A stretch of DNA of 64,000 nt from contig NZ_JADPIB010000001.1 of the NCBI RefSeq assembly GCF_015767265.1, positions 806,001-870,000 of the forward strand. The letters are read 5' to 3'. This DNA comes from Aureivirga marina (lineage in GTDB: Bacteria > Bacteroidota > Bacteroidia > Flavobacteriales > Flavobacteriaceae). Numbering within the stretch: the stretch's first letter is position 1; the number at the start of each line of letters is the position of its first letter. Under the pieces are notes generated by a model, which was not told the DNA's origin, ran no database searches, and saw nothing but the letters and a program-made list of their open reading frames with translations. Positions 1 through 7,936 of the stretch are shown one piece after another. A program made the translations under genes and the position numbers.

Positions 1-258
1 ATCATCGCTCAAATAAGCATCAATATCGATGTCATCTGCTTCGATTTTTTCATTTCCAGAATCATCATATTCATCTTGAAAACTATCAAATTCATCTTCT
101 TCATGTTCCTTCCCAACTTCTAATGCAGGATTCTCCTCCAACTCTTGTTTCAATTTTTGTTCAAATGCTATTGTAGGCAATTGAATCAACTTCATCAACT
201 GAATTTGTTGAGGAGATAATTTTTGTAATAATTTTTGATGTAATCCTTGTTTTAACAT
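1..258 (-). CDS. rpoN: RNA polymerase sigma-54 factor RpoN, N-terminal part
   Basis: The first 86 codons are present; the rest lies off the left edge. The protein opens MLKQGLHQKLLQKLSPQQIQ and continues through a Leu/Gln-rich stretch to QELEENPALE. This is the hallmark of sigma-54 region I, which contacts the AAA+ activator and holds the polymerase closed. An acidic Glu/Asp-rich stretch follows, as in region II. Sigma-54 directs transcription from -24/-12 promoters and needs an ATP-hydrolysing enhancer-binding protein; none is visible here. Three candidate -24/-12 promoters occur in this same window. The start is the ATG at 258-256, with a TATCTTTG box just upstream. Confidence 0.9.
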   Translation of the reverse strand, partial: MLKQGLHQKLLQKLSPQQIQLMKLIQLPTIAFEQKLKQELEENPALEVGKEHEEDEFDSFQDEYDDSGNEKIEADDIDIDAYLSDD

Positions 259-262
259 ACCC

Positions 263-270
263 CAAAGATA
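263..270 (-). promoter_or_regulatory. -7 promoter box of rpoN
   Basis: The minus strand reads TATCTTTG, a full match to the Bacteroidota -7 consensus TAnnTTTG. It lies only 4 bases from the rpoN ATG, so the leader would be extremely short or absent. I see no clear TTTG -33 box. Confidence 0.4.
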
Positions 271-353
271 AGAAAAGATAAATATTTAGTGTTTTAAAAA
301 ACGCAGAAGATTCATGATTATTACCAATTTTAAGGTAAATTTCTCTACGATTT

Positions 354-2846
354 TTATAAGATTTTTATATGTAAGGTTGCTTTAACAGCTAAATTATCGC
401 TCCAAATTGGATTCGAATATGGACCATACCTATAAAACGCACTTAATCCTAATCCTTTTATAATATTATTTAACTCAAATCCACTCTCATAATATCCTCT
501 GTTCATGGATTTGAAACTGATTCCTTTTTGTACTAATGGATATTCTATATCACCAATTGCTGCTCTTGTAATAAGTGAAATTTGTGGTTGAAATTTTCCA
601 ACAATTTCCAACGGCTTGAACTTATGAAAAATTTGTACCATAGCATATTTATCTGAAATAAATTCATTGTAACGCATCGTTTCAAAAGCATTTTTTCCTG
701 CAAATGTTATTCTGCGAAACCATGGATTTTTTAAAGTATAGTTCGGCGTAGCATTATATAAATGTGATATTGGTGCTTCTCCAAAAACTATACCTCCTTG
801 AACTAAAATAGTTGTTTTTCCTTTGCGAAGTTGTTTTAATTCTTGTACAACCCTGAAATTGAACTGTGTAAAATCAAAATCACTTCCTGCAACATCTTGA
901 AAACTTTTTGTCACTTGGAATGTCATTTTTGGATAACCATTTTTAATTCTTAATTTTCCAATTGGTGTATACATATATTCATCCAATGGATTATAATTTA
1001 TTGCAATCGATCCAAGCGATAAATCATATTCATGAAACAATCGATCAATAGAAATGAAATGATAATTAAACAACGGATCATAACTTCCTCCGCTTACTTT
1101 AATCTTCGCTTCTAAATTTGGCTGAATATCATGTGTAATATACGCTTCAATTGTTTTATAATTATAAAACTTGCTAATATTTAAATTTCTCGGATTTACA
1201 GGTGAAAACGATTTGTTTTCAAGAATAAAATCCAAAGCAGCAGCTTCTTTCAAATCATTTGTATATCCAACGCCAATCCATGTGTTTGTTAATCGTTTGA
1301 TTGGAAATTCAATTCCATAATGATATTTAAACTTATTATCTTTTGTTCCATAAGCAAAATAAGCATTCAATCGAAAACTCTTACTTACTTCTTCTGTTGT
1401 CTTTCCTCCTAAACCAATTCGAAAACCTTCATAATTATTTAAATTGATAATTTTCCCAAGATTTAAATTCAAATATTTTGTTGGAAAAACTCCATTTAAA
1501 ATATTTCTTCCATAATATAATTTCTTCTCAACTTTTTTATCCTTAAAAATAGAATCTATTAATTTATACGTATTCTTATCTTTTTGGGTAAGTTTTAAAG
1601 TTCGAAATTTTTCTAAAACTTCTTGATTTTCTTCTTGATTTTTATCCTCATAAATAACCGTTGCAGAATTATTATGAAGTGAAATTGGAATATCTGTTTT
1701 TATGTCTGAAATATAGGTATTCGAATAAATATAAACGACATCTTCAGGTTTTACTTTTGCAGTAGAATAACTGCGTAGCATTTTGTTATTACTCTCAATA
1801 ATTTTAATGGATTGACCAAAAACTTCAACACTTCCAGAATTTGCTCCTTTTTTTACAAAAGTTGTTTTATGTTTCGGAAACCACAAATCGTAATTTTTTA
1901 AATAGGTATAATCCTGAACAATTTTTAAATCAATTAAACCTGTAATTTCTGCATGAATTTTCGTAATTGCAAAACTCATTGCATCAATAATCAAATATCC
2001 TTTTACTGTTATTCTCTTTTTATCTTTTTTAGGAATAAATTCGATGATATATTTTTCTCCTGTAGCATCTGAAGTTTTATCTAATAATTGATAATCATAA
2101 TATTTAAAAGCTTTATCAGCAATCGGATTTATATATTTTGTTTCAGCTATTAAATAATCTTTTGCATATGGCTCGAAGCTTTGTAATTTATGCGCTAAAA
2201 TTTCATAAACTGGCGTTTTTAATCCAGCCATCATCGATGCTTCAATATATTCTTTTTCTTTTTTTCCTTTTTCATATTTAATTTCTGAAGCTTTTTCAAT
2301 TAAATAAATATGACTTTTTTCTAATTCTTTACGAAATTTATAATTGGTAGAATCTAATTTTTTAAAAACCTTTTTTCCTTTTTTTATTCGATAAATTGTA
2401 TCAATTTGATTTTTTAAAGAATCTACATTTGCAGAAACAATTGTTCTTGAATAACTGTCGTATTGAAATGAATTTAGCTGAAGTTTATAGTTATTTCCTT
2501 CTTTATTTTTGATTGCATTCTGAATAAGCTGAATTGCTAAAAGAGAATTATGTTGTTCTTTTTCATCATTTGGCTCTAAAAAAACTAATTGTCTATTTTT
2601 TGCTGAAAAAGAAATGGTTTTAGATTTATAGCCAATTTTAGAAAAAGTATATTCTTTTGATTCCAAAGTATCCGAAATCCAAAATTCACCATCAAAATCT
2701 GATACTGTCACAACCTTGTTTCCTTGTTTCACAACAACAAAAGAAAGAGGTTTTTTAGAGTTTTCAGACTTTACAATTCCCTCATTACGTTGCGAATACA
2801 CAAAACTATAGAAGAATAAAAAAAAGAAAAGTAAATGTTTTTGCAT
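354..2846 (-). CDS. DUF5686 outer membrane protein with carboxypeptidase-regulatory-like domain
   Basis: An 830-residue exported protein. Residues 1-18 are a signal peptide ending before QRNEG. Residues 20-95 resemble the CarboxypepD_reg-like beta-sandwich found at the N-terminus of many Bacteroidota outer membrane proteins (VSDFDGEF, IGYKSKTISF). The rest fits the DUF5686 family. Its last third is rich in alternating aromatic beta-strands, consistent with an outer membrane barrel ending ATLHIKIL. The substrate or partner of this family is not known to me. It is a single gene, separated from the upstream frr by a terminator. The family call is firm, the function open. Confidence 0.8.
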   Translation of the reverse strand: MQKHLLFFFLFFYSFVYSQRNEGIVKSENSKKPLSFVVVKQGNKVVTVSDFDGEFWISDTLESKEYTFSKIGYKSKTISFSAKNRQLVFLEPNDEKEQHNSLLAIQLIQNAIKNKEGNNYKLQLNSFQYDSYSRTIVSANVDSLKNQIDTIYRIKKGKKVFKKLDSTNYKFRKELEKSHIYLIEKASEIKYEKGKKEKEYIEASMMAGLKTPVYEILAHKLQSFEPYAKDYLIAETKYINPIADKAFKYYDYQLLDKTSDATGEKYIIEFIPKKDKKRITVKGYLIIDAMSFAITKIHAEITGLIDLKIVQDYTYLKNYDLWFPKHKTTFVKKGANSGSVEVFGQSIKIIESNNKMLRSYSTAKVKPEDVVYIYSNTYISDIKTDIPISLHNNSATVIYEDKNQEENQEVLEKFRTLKLTQKDKNTYKLIDSIFKDKKVEKKLYYGRNILNGVFPTKYLNLNLGKIINLNNYEGFRIGLGGKTTEEVSKSFRLNAYFAYGTKDNKFKYHYGIEFPIKRLTNTWIGVGYTNDLKEAAALDFILENKSFSPVNPRNLNISKFYNYKTIEAYITHDIQPNLEAKIKVSGGSYDPLFNYHFISIDRLFHEYDLSLGSIAINYNPLDEYMYTPIGKLRIKNGYPKMTFQVTKSFQDVAGSDFDFTQFNFRVVQELKQLRKGKTTILVQGGIVFGEAPISHLYNATPNYTLKNPWFRRITFAGKNAFETMRYNEFISDKYAMVQIFHKFKPLEIVGKFQPQISLITRAAIGDIEYPLVQKGISFKSMNRGYYESGFELNNIIKGLGLSAFYRYGPYSNPIWSDNLAVKATLHIKIL

Positions 2847-2877
2847 TTTATCTACCTTAAAAATCTAGGTAAATATA

Positions 2878-2906
2878 GTAAAAAAGCACCCTAAAAAGGG
2901 TGCTTT
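2878..2906 (-). terminator. Rho-independent terminator after frr
   Basis: A perfect 10-bp stem (AAAGCACCCT with AGGGTGCTTT, 2883-2892 and 2897-2906) is followed on the minus strand by a run of T. It lies just downstream of frr. Confidence 0.75.
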
Positions 2907-2934
2907 GATTTTTTATATAGGAAAAAATTAACAA

Positions 2935-3489
2935 TTATACTGTCATAATTTCTTTTTCCTTGTCTACTAAAAGTTCGTCAATTTTCTTAATAAATGAATT
3001 TGTTAAGTCTTGAACATCAACCTCAGCATTTTTCTTCTCATCATCAGAAGCATCTACTTTTTTGATTTCGTTGTTTGCTTCTTTTCTAGCATTACGAATA
3101 CTAACTTTATCATGCTCAGCAGCAGCTTTCGCTTGTTTTGCTAAATCACGTCTTCTTTCTTCAGTTAATGGTGGTACATTAATAATGATAACCTCACCAT
3201 TGTTCATAGGATTGAAACCTAAGTTTGCAATCATAATTGCTTTTTCAATCTCTTGCAACATGTTTTTCTCCCAAGGTTGAACAGAAATAGTTCTTGCATC
3301 TGGAGTATTTACATTTGCAACTTGACTTAAAGGTGTTTGCGAACCATAGTAATCAACCATTACACTACCTAGCATAGAAGGACTCGCTTTTCCAGCTCTA
3401 ATGTTTCTGAATTCTTTTTCTAAATGTGCAACTGCACTTTCCATTTGCTCTTTGGCAGTGTCTATAATGATACTAATCTCTTCGTTCAT
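2935..3489 (-). CDS. frr: Ribosome recycling factor
   Basis: A 184-residue protein, about the usual 185. It shows the family signature through EKEFRNIRAGKASPSML near the N-terminus, the middle PPLTEERRRDLAKQAK stretch, and a Lys/Glu-rich C-terminal helix. It splits post-termination 70S ribosomes together with EF-G. It follows pyrH after 29 bases on the same strand, the classic pyrH-frr pair, and the pair ends at the hairpin at 2878-2906. The rpsB-tsf genes that often precede pyrH are not here. Confidence 0.97.
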   Translation of the reverse strand: MNEEISIIIDTAKEQMESAVAHLEKEFRNIRAGKASPSMLGSVMVDYYGSQTPLSQVANVNTPDARTISVQPWEKNMLQEIEKAIMIANLGFNPMNNGEVIIINVPPLTEERRRDLAKQAKAAAEHDKVSIRNARKEANNEIKKVDASDDEKKNAEVDVQDLTNSFIKKIDELLVDKEKEIMTV

Positions 3490-3518
3490 GTTTAAATATT
3501 TTATCTGTTAGACGCATA

Positions 3519-4226
3519 TTAATTTTCAACTACTGTTCCAATATTTTCTCCTGAAAGAACACGCATTAAGTTTCCTTCTGAATTCATATCGAATACAACA
3601 ATTGGTAAATCATTTTCTTGACTTAAAGTAAATGCTGTAAGATCCATCACTTTTAGTCCTTTATTTAACACTTCTTTAAACGTAATTGTGTCAAATTTTG
3701 TTGCATTTGCATCTTTCTCTGGATCTGAAGAATAAATTCCATCTACTCTAGTTCCTTTAAAGATTGCTTCTGCTCCAATTTCAATAGCTCTTAATACAGC
3801 AGCTGTGTCTGTTGTAAAGTAAGGATTTCCTGTACCTGAACCAAAAATTACTACTCTTCCTTTTTCAAGGTGACGAACAGCTCTTCTTTTAATAAATGGT
3901 TCTGCAACTTGTTCCATTTTGATTGCTGTCAACAATCTAGTTTTTACACCAGTTTCTTCAATGGCACTTTGTAAAGCTAAACCGTTGATTACTGTTGCAA
4001 GCATTCCCATATAATCTCCTTGTACTCTATCAATACCATTACTCGCTCCAGCAACTCCTCTAAAGATGTTTCCACCACCAATTACAATTGCAATTTCTAC
4101 ACCTTTATCTACTGCTTTCTTAATTTCTGCAGCATATTCTGCAAGTCTTTTTGGATCAATTCCATATTGACGGTCTCCCATCAATGCTTCTCCACTTAGT
4201 TTTAAAAGAATTCTTTTGTATTGCAT
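3519..4226 (-). CDS. pyrH: UMP kinase (uridylate kinase)
   Basis: Phosphorylates UMP to UDP in pyrimidine synthesis; bacterial UMP kinase belongs to the amino-acid kinase fold. The protein starts [17 protein letters not shown] and has GGGNIFRG and [13 protein letters not shown] for nucleotide and phosphate binding. The length is 235 residues, normal for the family. An in-frame ATG lies further upstream at 4274, but I reject it: it adds 16 residues not seen in the family, and the promoter -7 box at 4246-4253 lies downstream of it, so that ATG would not be transcribed from this promoter. Co-transcribed with frr. Confidence 0.96.
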   Translation of the reverse strand: MQYKRILLKLSGEALMGDRQYGIDPKRLAEYAAEIKKAVDKGVEIAIVIGGGNIFRGVAGASNGIDRVQGDYMGMLATVINGLALQSAIEETGVKTRLLTAIKMEQVAEPFIKRRAVRHLEKGRVVIFGSGTGNPYFTTDTAAVLRAIEIGAEAIFKGTRVDGIYSSDPEKDANATKFDTITFKEVLNKGLKVMDLTAFTLSQENDLPIVVFDMNSEGNLMRVLSGENIGTVVEN

Positions 4227-4245
4227 AATCTGAATGAAAGTTTTG

Positions 4246-4275
4246 CAAATATAATTATTTTCAAGGTCATACAAA
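4246..4275 (-). promoter_or_regulatory. Housekeeping promoter of pyrH-frr
   Basis: On the minus strand there is TTTG, 18 bases, then TATATTTG. Both boxes match the Bacteroidota -33 (TTTG) and -7 (TAnnTTTG) consensus at normal spacing. The -7 box ends 20 bases before the ATG at 4226 and rules against the longer reading of pyrH. Confidence 0.7.
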
Positions 4276-4479
4276 GTCTTCCTTTTAATTTTGTTTTTAT
4301 TTCAAAAAAGATTTTTAAAGAATTCTGAACTAATTTTTATTTAAATTTTAAGTCTTTCACAATTCTGTTTTCAATTCTATCATTTTTTTAATTAATCTTA
4401 TTTTTAAATCTTAAATTTTAATTCTTCCAAGAAATTTTTCGCTTTACATAAACGTATTTTAACATTTCCACCATGAATT

Positions 4480-4496
4480 TAGGCAAGTTTTTTGCT
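4480..4496 (+). promoter_or_regulatory. Candidate sigma-54 (-24/-12) promoter of the repeat lipoprotein
   Basis: The sequence AGGCAAGTTTTTTGCT carries the invariant GG (4482-4483), exactly 10 bases, then GC (4494-4495), within the TGGCAC-N5-TTGC scheme. It deviates at the T before GG and at one C of the -24 box. The predicted start lies about 12 bases downstream, giving a leader of roughly 25 bases to the ATG at 4532. Confidence 0.5.
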
Positions 4497-4531
4497 AAGA
4501 TTTTTCCTTGTTAAATTAAACTTAAACTTTT

Positions 4532-5266
4532 ATGAAATACCTTTCAGTTCTATTTATTACAGTTATCGCTACGTTAACTTCATGCAGCTCTACAAGATAC
4601 CAAGTTCCATTAAAACAAGATGCATTAGCACAAAATAATACACCAAAACAATCTTTAACTAAAGAAACACCAAAGAAAAAAACTACTACCAAAAAAGCGA
4701 CGAAAAAGAAAATAGAAAAGAAAAAAATTACACCAAAAAAGGAAGAAATTAAAGTGGTTGCTGATCAAGAACCAGTTTATGGAAAACAAAAAAAAGCAGA
4801 TCGAGTTTATGGAAAAGTGATTTCAGTGAAAACTGGAAAAGATGGTTATACAGCAATCGTTCAAACAAAAGACAATGTTTCTTATAAAGCAATTGTGAGT
4901 ATTTCAAATTTAGGAAGACATGGCGGATATGAAATTTTTGAAGTTGGAAATAATGTTGCTTTTTTAGGAACAATTTGGAAAATGGAAAACAAAAATAAAA
5001 TTACAGTTCGTAAAATTTTAAGTACAAATACAGAACACTTCAAGGTGAAAGGAATTGTGGAATCTATCGAAAATGGAAAAGATGGATATACGGCAAGAAT
5101 CAAAGCAAACGATTCTATTTATTATGCAACAATCAGTTTTGCAAATCTTGGAGAAAATCACACTAAATACAAACAGTTCATGAAAGGAGATGAAGTTTAT
5201 GTATATGGAGAACTTTGGTTTTTAGGTGATAAAAAACAAATTACTGTAAGAGATATTTTAAGCTAA
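4532..5266 (+). CDS. Lipoprotein with Lys-rich linker and two tandem beta-rich repeats
   Basis: A 244-residue lipoprotein: the signal peptide ends in LTSC, with Cys18 as the lipidated residue. Residues about 40-75 are a strongly basic Lys/Thr linker. Two copies of a 71-residue unit follow at about 94-164 and 174-244. An ungapped by-eye comparison gives about 28 identical positions, including GKDGYTA near the start and ITVRxILS at the end. The pattern of short strands, Gly turns and a conserved Trp suggests a small beta-barrel, OB- or SH3-like, but I do not recognise a named family. Function unknown; surface or peptidoglycan binding through the basic linker is only a guess. A sigma-54-like promoter lies upstream. 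Confidence 0.7.
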   Translation: MKYLSVLFITVIATLTSCSSTRYQVPLKQDALAQNNTPKQSLTKETPKKKTTTKKATKKKIEKKKITPKKEEIKVVADQEPVYGKQKKADRVYGKVISVKTGKDGYTAIVQTKDNVSYKAIVSISNLGRHGGYEIFEVGNNVAFLGTIWKMENKNKITVRKILSTNTEHFKVKGIVESIENGKDGYTARIKANDSIYYATISFANLGENHTKYKQFMKGDEVYVYGELWFLGDKKQITVRDILS

Positions 5267-5294
5267 AATTTTTTATTTTTCTTTATATTCAATG

Positions 5295-5333
5295 ACAACC
5301 TATATTTTATTAAAAAGTATAGGTTGTTTTTTT
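5295..5333 (+). terminator. Terminator of the repeat lipoprotein
   Basis: A perfect 10-bp stem (ACAACCTATA with TATAGGTTGT, 5295-5304 and 5318-5327) is followed by a T run. Confidence 0.8.
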
Positions 5334-5341
5334 ATATTTTT

Positions 5342-5845
5342 TTAAAGTGGTCTAAATATTAAAACTTTTTCATTATTTAAATTTTCTCCACTACTGAAAA
5401 TAATTCTGTCTTCTGTCAACTCTACTAAAGGCAAAGAAAAGAAAGTAACTTTCACAATATCTTCTTTTTCATACCCTCTTCCTGTGGAAAGATAAACTGT
5501 TCCTGATTCTTCATATAAACTGATAGAAGCTGTTGCTACTTCTGTAGGAAAATGTGGAGAGCAACTAATATCTCCAGCAATAACATTTACAATAAATTTA
5601 TTTTCATCTTCTTCATCTTCTATATTTGTAAATTCATATATATCATCCACATAACAATCTTCTTTTTTACTTATATTTGGATATGAACTATAATAATTTT
5701 CTAAAACCCATTTTTTTGTACTTCCTCCATGTAGAATTTCTAATTTTTCTTTTGTATAAATTTCTGTATTAAATCCCGTACTATCATCATCTTTCGAACA
5801 TGATAAAAGTGTTATTGCTGTAATTAAAAGTAAAAGTTTTTTCAT
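5342..5845 (-). CDS. Small lipoprotein of unknown function
   Basis: A 167-residue lipoprotein. The signal peptide ends LLSC, with Cys16 followed by SKDDD, a very common start for flavobacterial lipoproteins and likely favouring surface export. The mature part is acidic and beta-rich (KKWVLENYYSS, EDRIIFSSGE), reminiscent of small lipocalin-like lipoproteins of Bacteroidota, but I cannot name a family. Convergent with the 4532 lipoprotein and sharing the hairpin between them. A sigma-54-like promoter is upstream at 5878-5894. Confidence 0.65.
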   Translation of the reverse strand: MKKLLLLITAITLLSCSKDDDSTGFNTEIYTKEKLEILHGGSTKKWVLENYYSSYPNISKKEDCYVDDIYEFTNIEDEEDENKFIVNVIAGDISCSPHFPTEVATASISLYEESGTVYLSTGRGYEKEDIVKVTFFSLPLVELTEDRIIFSSGENLNNEKVLIFRPL

Positions 5846-5877
5846 GTAAAAATATTCTATTGTTTTTTTGAATTAAA

Positions 5878-5894
5878 ACCAAAATACATGCCAA
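5878..5894 (-). promoter_or_regulatory. Candidate sigma-54 (-24/-12) promoter of the 5342-5845 lipoprotein
   Basis: The minus strand reads TTGGCATG, four bases, then TTGG. The -24 box is near-perfect. The GG-to-G spacing of 10 is correct; the final C of the -12 TTGC is G here. The predicted start leaves a leader of about 23 bases to the ATG at 5845, similar to the promoter at 4480. Confidence 0.45.
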
Positions 5895-5945
5895 TTCATT
5901 ATTTTTACAATCATTAAATTATAAGTATTTTCAATTTAAAGTTAA

Positions 5946-6034
5946 TTATTCAACTTTTAGTTTTAAATAAATTTTCACTCAACAATCTCTTACTTTAATT
6001 TCAGAACCTCTTTTCAAACTACAATAAAAAGAAG
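5946..6034 (-). pseudogene. Decayed copies of the C-terminal end of the 6844-7437 membrane protein
   Basis: Read on the minus strand, 6034-5978 gives LLFIVV-stop-KEVLKLK-stop-EIVE. The intact gene at 6844-7437 ends ILFFVIRKG, then IQKEVQKLKDILKLKQEIVE. A second piece, 5975-5946, gives KIYLKLKVE-stop, matching KDILKLKQEIVE-stop with three residues missing. The base-level match is also good (CAACAATCTC and GAACCTCTTTT shared). These look like remnants of a duplicated gene end. The intact copy lies on the other side of the methyltransferase gene, in the same orientation. Confidence 0.5.
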
Positions 6035-6146
6035 TTTTGAAAACAAGTCGTTTTATTACTAAATAACTTTAAGAAAAAGATATAGAAAGATTAACAGTAA
6101 AAAAAATACTTATTTGTTAGATTGATACTTCTTAAAATATTGTATC

Positions 6147-6788
6147 ATGAAAGCAAAAAAATCTATCATCGAGCAAATTTATTCTAAATATGTGAAAAGA
6201 TATCCTAACGGATTTGGATGGCCAGATGAAGAATTTGCAAATATTGTTTATGAATGTTCTACTAGAGCTGAAATAATTCCATGGAAACAAATAAAATCAA
6301 TTATTGATGTCGGTGCAGGAACAGGTAACTTTCTATATTTTCTCAGAAAAAACCGAAACTATAATGGTTTTTATACAGGTGTAGAAATTTTTGATTATTT
6401 CTATAATTTATCTATTGAAAATTTTAAAAATGATACACAAGTTGAACTTTTCAATGGCGATTTTCTGGAAATAGATTTGAATCCGAATAAATTTGATTGG
6501 GGCTTTTGTCTTGGAACACTAGGTACTTTTCAAGAAGAAAAAGAAAAATTAGATGCGCATATCTTTAAAAAATTAAGTGATTTAACAAATCTTGGTTTTT
6601 CAATTTATGTAAATGATAGAAAATATTTTAATAAAGAAAGATTGAAAGAAGTAAAAGGTCTTTATGCGCATGATATTGATTTAGTTTTACAACAAGTTGA
6701 AGAAATTAATCCAAAGTTTAATTATGAAATTGTGAATTTTCCGAAAGATGATTTTCAACGTTGCTCTGTAAATATTAAATGGACTTAA
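6147..6788 (+). CDS. Class I SAM-dependent methyltransferase-like protein
   Basis: A 213-residue soluble protein. Residues about 49-62 read IKSIIDVGAGTGNF, the glycine-rich SAM-binding motif I. A following acidic strand end (GVEIF) fits motif II, and FNGDFLEIDL fits the adenine-contacting Asp. The substrate is unknown. The N-terminal 45 residues (IIEQIYSKYVKRYPNGFGWPDEEF) are not from a family I know. The gene stands alone. On its left is a remnant, and on its right the intact copy, of the same membrane-protein gene end, so it may have arrived or been trapped by a duplication event. Confidence 0.65.
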   Translation: MKAKKSIIEQIYSKYVKRYPNGFGWPDEEFANIVYECSTRAEIIPWKQIKSIIDVGAGTGNFLYFLRKNRNYNGFYTGVEIFDYFYNLSIENFKNDTQVELFNGDFLEIDLNPNKFDWGFCLGTLGTFQEEKEKLDAHIFKKLSDLTNLGFSIYVNDRKYFNKERLKEVKGLYAHDIDLVLQQVEEINPKFNYEIVNFPKDDFQRCSVNIKWT

Positions 6789-6843
6789 TTTGAACGTTTC
6801 AAATTAAATTTCAAATAAGAAAATACTTTTAAAAAGCATTTTC

Positions 6844-7437
6844 TTATTCAACAATCTCCTGTTTTAGTTTTAAAATATCTTTCAATTTCTGAACCTCTTT
6901 TTGAATTCCTTTTCGAATCACGAAAAAAAGAATAATTCCAATCACCACATAAAAAACATCAATAAAAACGACATTCCAAAAACCTAAATATTTACTAAAT
7001 TCTGGCGAAATCATAAAGAAACCAATTGTATAAAGAAAAACTACTATTGGAGCAATCACACGATGAATTAATTGTCGAAACTTATAGAAACTCAAAGAAT
7101 TTTCCGCTGCTTGCAAAGTACTTTCGATTGTATTTATTCTTTTTGCTTTATAAATACTGATGATTTCAATAACAATTCTGAAAAGCAAACCTCCAAGCAT
7201 CAAACCAACACCAATTCTACTAATTATTTCTTTTACCGGAGCAACAAAATAAAAGAACGAAGAGATAACAACCAAAGTGATAAACAAAATCATAATCGTA
7301 CTATAATAGAATAAGAAATTTTCCTTTTCTTTTTTCTTTATTTTCTCTTTCAACGCATCAAAATTTAAAACAGGAAATTCGATTTCTTCCTTATTTTGAT
7401 TCCAATTGTTTTGTATTTTTTCGAATTCACTAATCAT
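6844..7437 (-). CDS. Four-helix membrane protein, possible anti-sigma partner of the ECF factor
   Basis: A 197-residue protein with a charged N-terminal cytoplasmic stretch (residues 1-37) followed by four predicted membrane helices at about 40-62, 68-90, 119-140 and 150-173, and a basic C-terminal tail. Its start overlaps the end of the ECF sigma gene by 8 bases, so translation is probably coupled. ECF factors are commonly encoded with a membrane-bound regulator, so an anti-sigma role is a reasonable inference. No ZAS-type Cys/His motif is visible and the family is not one I can name. Last gene of a three-gene operon. Confidence 0.6.
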   Translation of the reverse strand: MISEFEKIQNNWNQNKEEIEFPVLNFDALKEKIKKKEKENFLFYYSTIMILFITLVVISSFFYFVAPVKEIISRIGVGLMLGGLLFRIVIEIISIYKAKRINTIESTLQAAENSLSFYKFRQLIHRVIAPIVVFLYTIGFFMISPEFSKYLGFWNVVFIDVFYVVIGIILFFVIRKGIQKEVQKLKDILKLKQEIVE

Positions 7438-7936
7438 TTTTGTCGTTTTTTAAAATGGTTTCCAATCTCTTTTTTATTCTATGAATTTTCACACGCACAT
7501 TAATAGCGTTTATCCCAATCACTTCAGAAATATTTTCATAATCTTGATTTTCTAAAACCATCATAATTATTAATCGATCTATTTCTTTCAATTGCCCAAT
7601 TGCTCTATAAAGTCTAGAATTATCTTGCTTTTCTTCTTTTCCAGAATCCACCAAAGCAGGCTGATTTTCTACACTCGAACTTAACAACTCTTTTTCCTTT
7701 TTATTTTTTTTCACAAATTGTAAACAAGTATTTACCGTAATTCTATAAATCCATGTTTTATAAGAAGATTCTCCTTTGAATTTTTCCAAATTGCTCCAAA
7801 TACTGATAAAAACCTCTTGTGACAAATCATTCGCAATATCTTTATCTCCTTTTACAAACCCTAAACACATTTGTAAAACCATCGGACTAAATTGCTTATG
7901 AATATTTTCAAACAATGTATTCTTATTATTTGGCAT
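7430..7936 (-). CDS. ECF-type RNA polymerase sigma factor
   Basis: A 168-residue sigma-70 family protein of ECF size. Region 2 spans about residues 15-75 (DLSQEVFISIWSNLEKF, then SYKTWIYRITVNTCL). Region 4 spans about 110-165 (LKEIDRLIIMMVLENQDYEN, then a helix-turn-helix ending VKIHRIKKRLETIL). It redirects RNA polymerase to a small regulon, typically for envelope stress. It overlaps the upstream hydrolase gene by 11 bases and the downstream membrane protein by 8, so the three are one coupled unit. No obvious autoregulated promoter could be identified. Confidence 0.9.
   Translation of the reverse strand: MPNNKNTLFENIHKQFSPMVLQMCLGFVKGDKDIANDLSQEVFISIWSNLEKFKGESSYKTWIYRITVNTCLQFVKKNKKEKELLSSSVENQPALVDSGKEEKQDNSRLYRAIGQLKEIDRLIIMMVLENQDYENISEVIGINAINVRVKIHRIKKRLETILKNDKND

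Larger units (their letters stand above)
5846..6146. other. 301-base non-coding stretch
   Basis: Lies between two divergent genes. It holds the candidate sigma-54 promoter of the leftward lipoprotein and, at 5946-6034, decayed copies of the 3' end of the membrane-protein gene at 6844-7437. I see no open reading frame or RNA gene. The rest is AT-rich without clear structure. Confidence 0.6.

Noticed and set aside
4227-4274. Longer N-terminus for pyrH from an ATG at 4274
   Set aside because: The -7 box TATATTTG at 4246-4253 would fall inside the coding region, the extra residues do not look like UMP kinase, and the start at 4226 gives the family's normal N-terminus.
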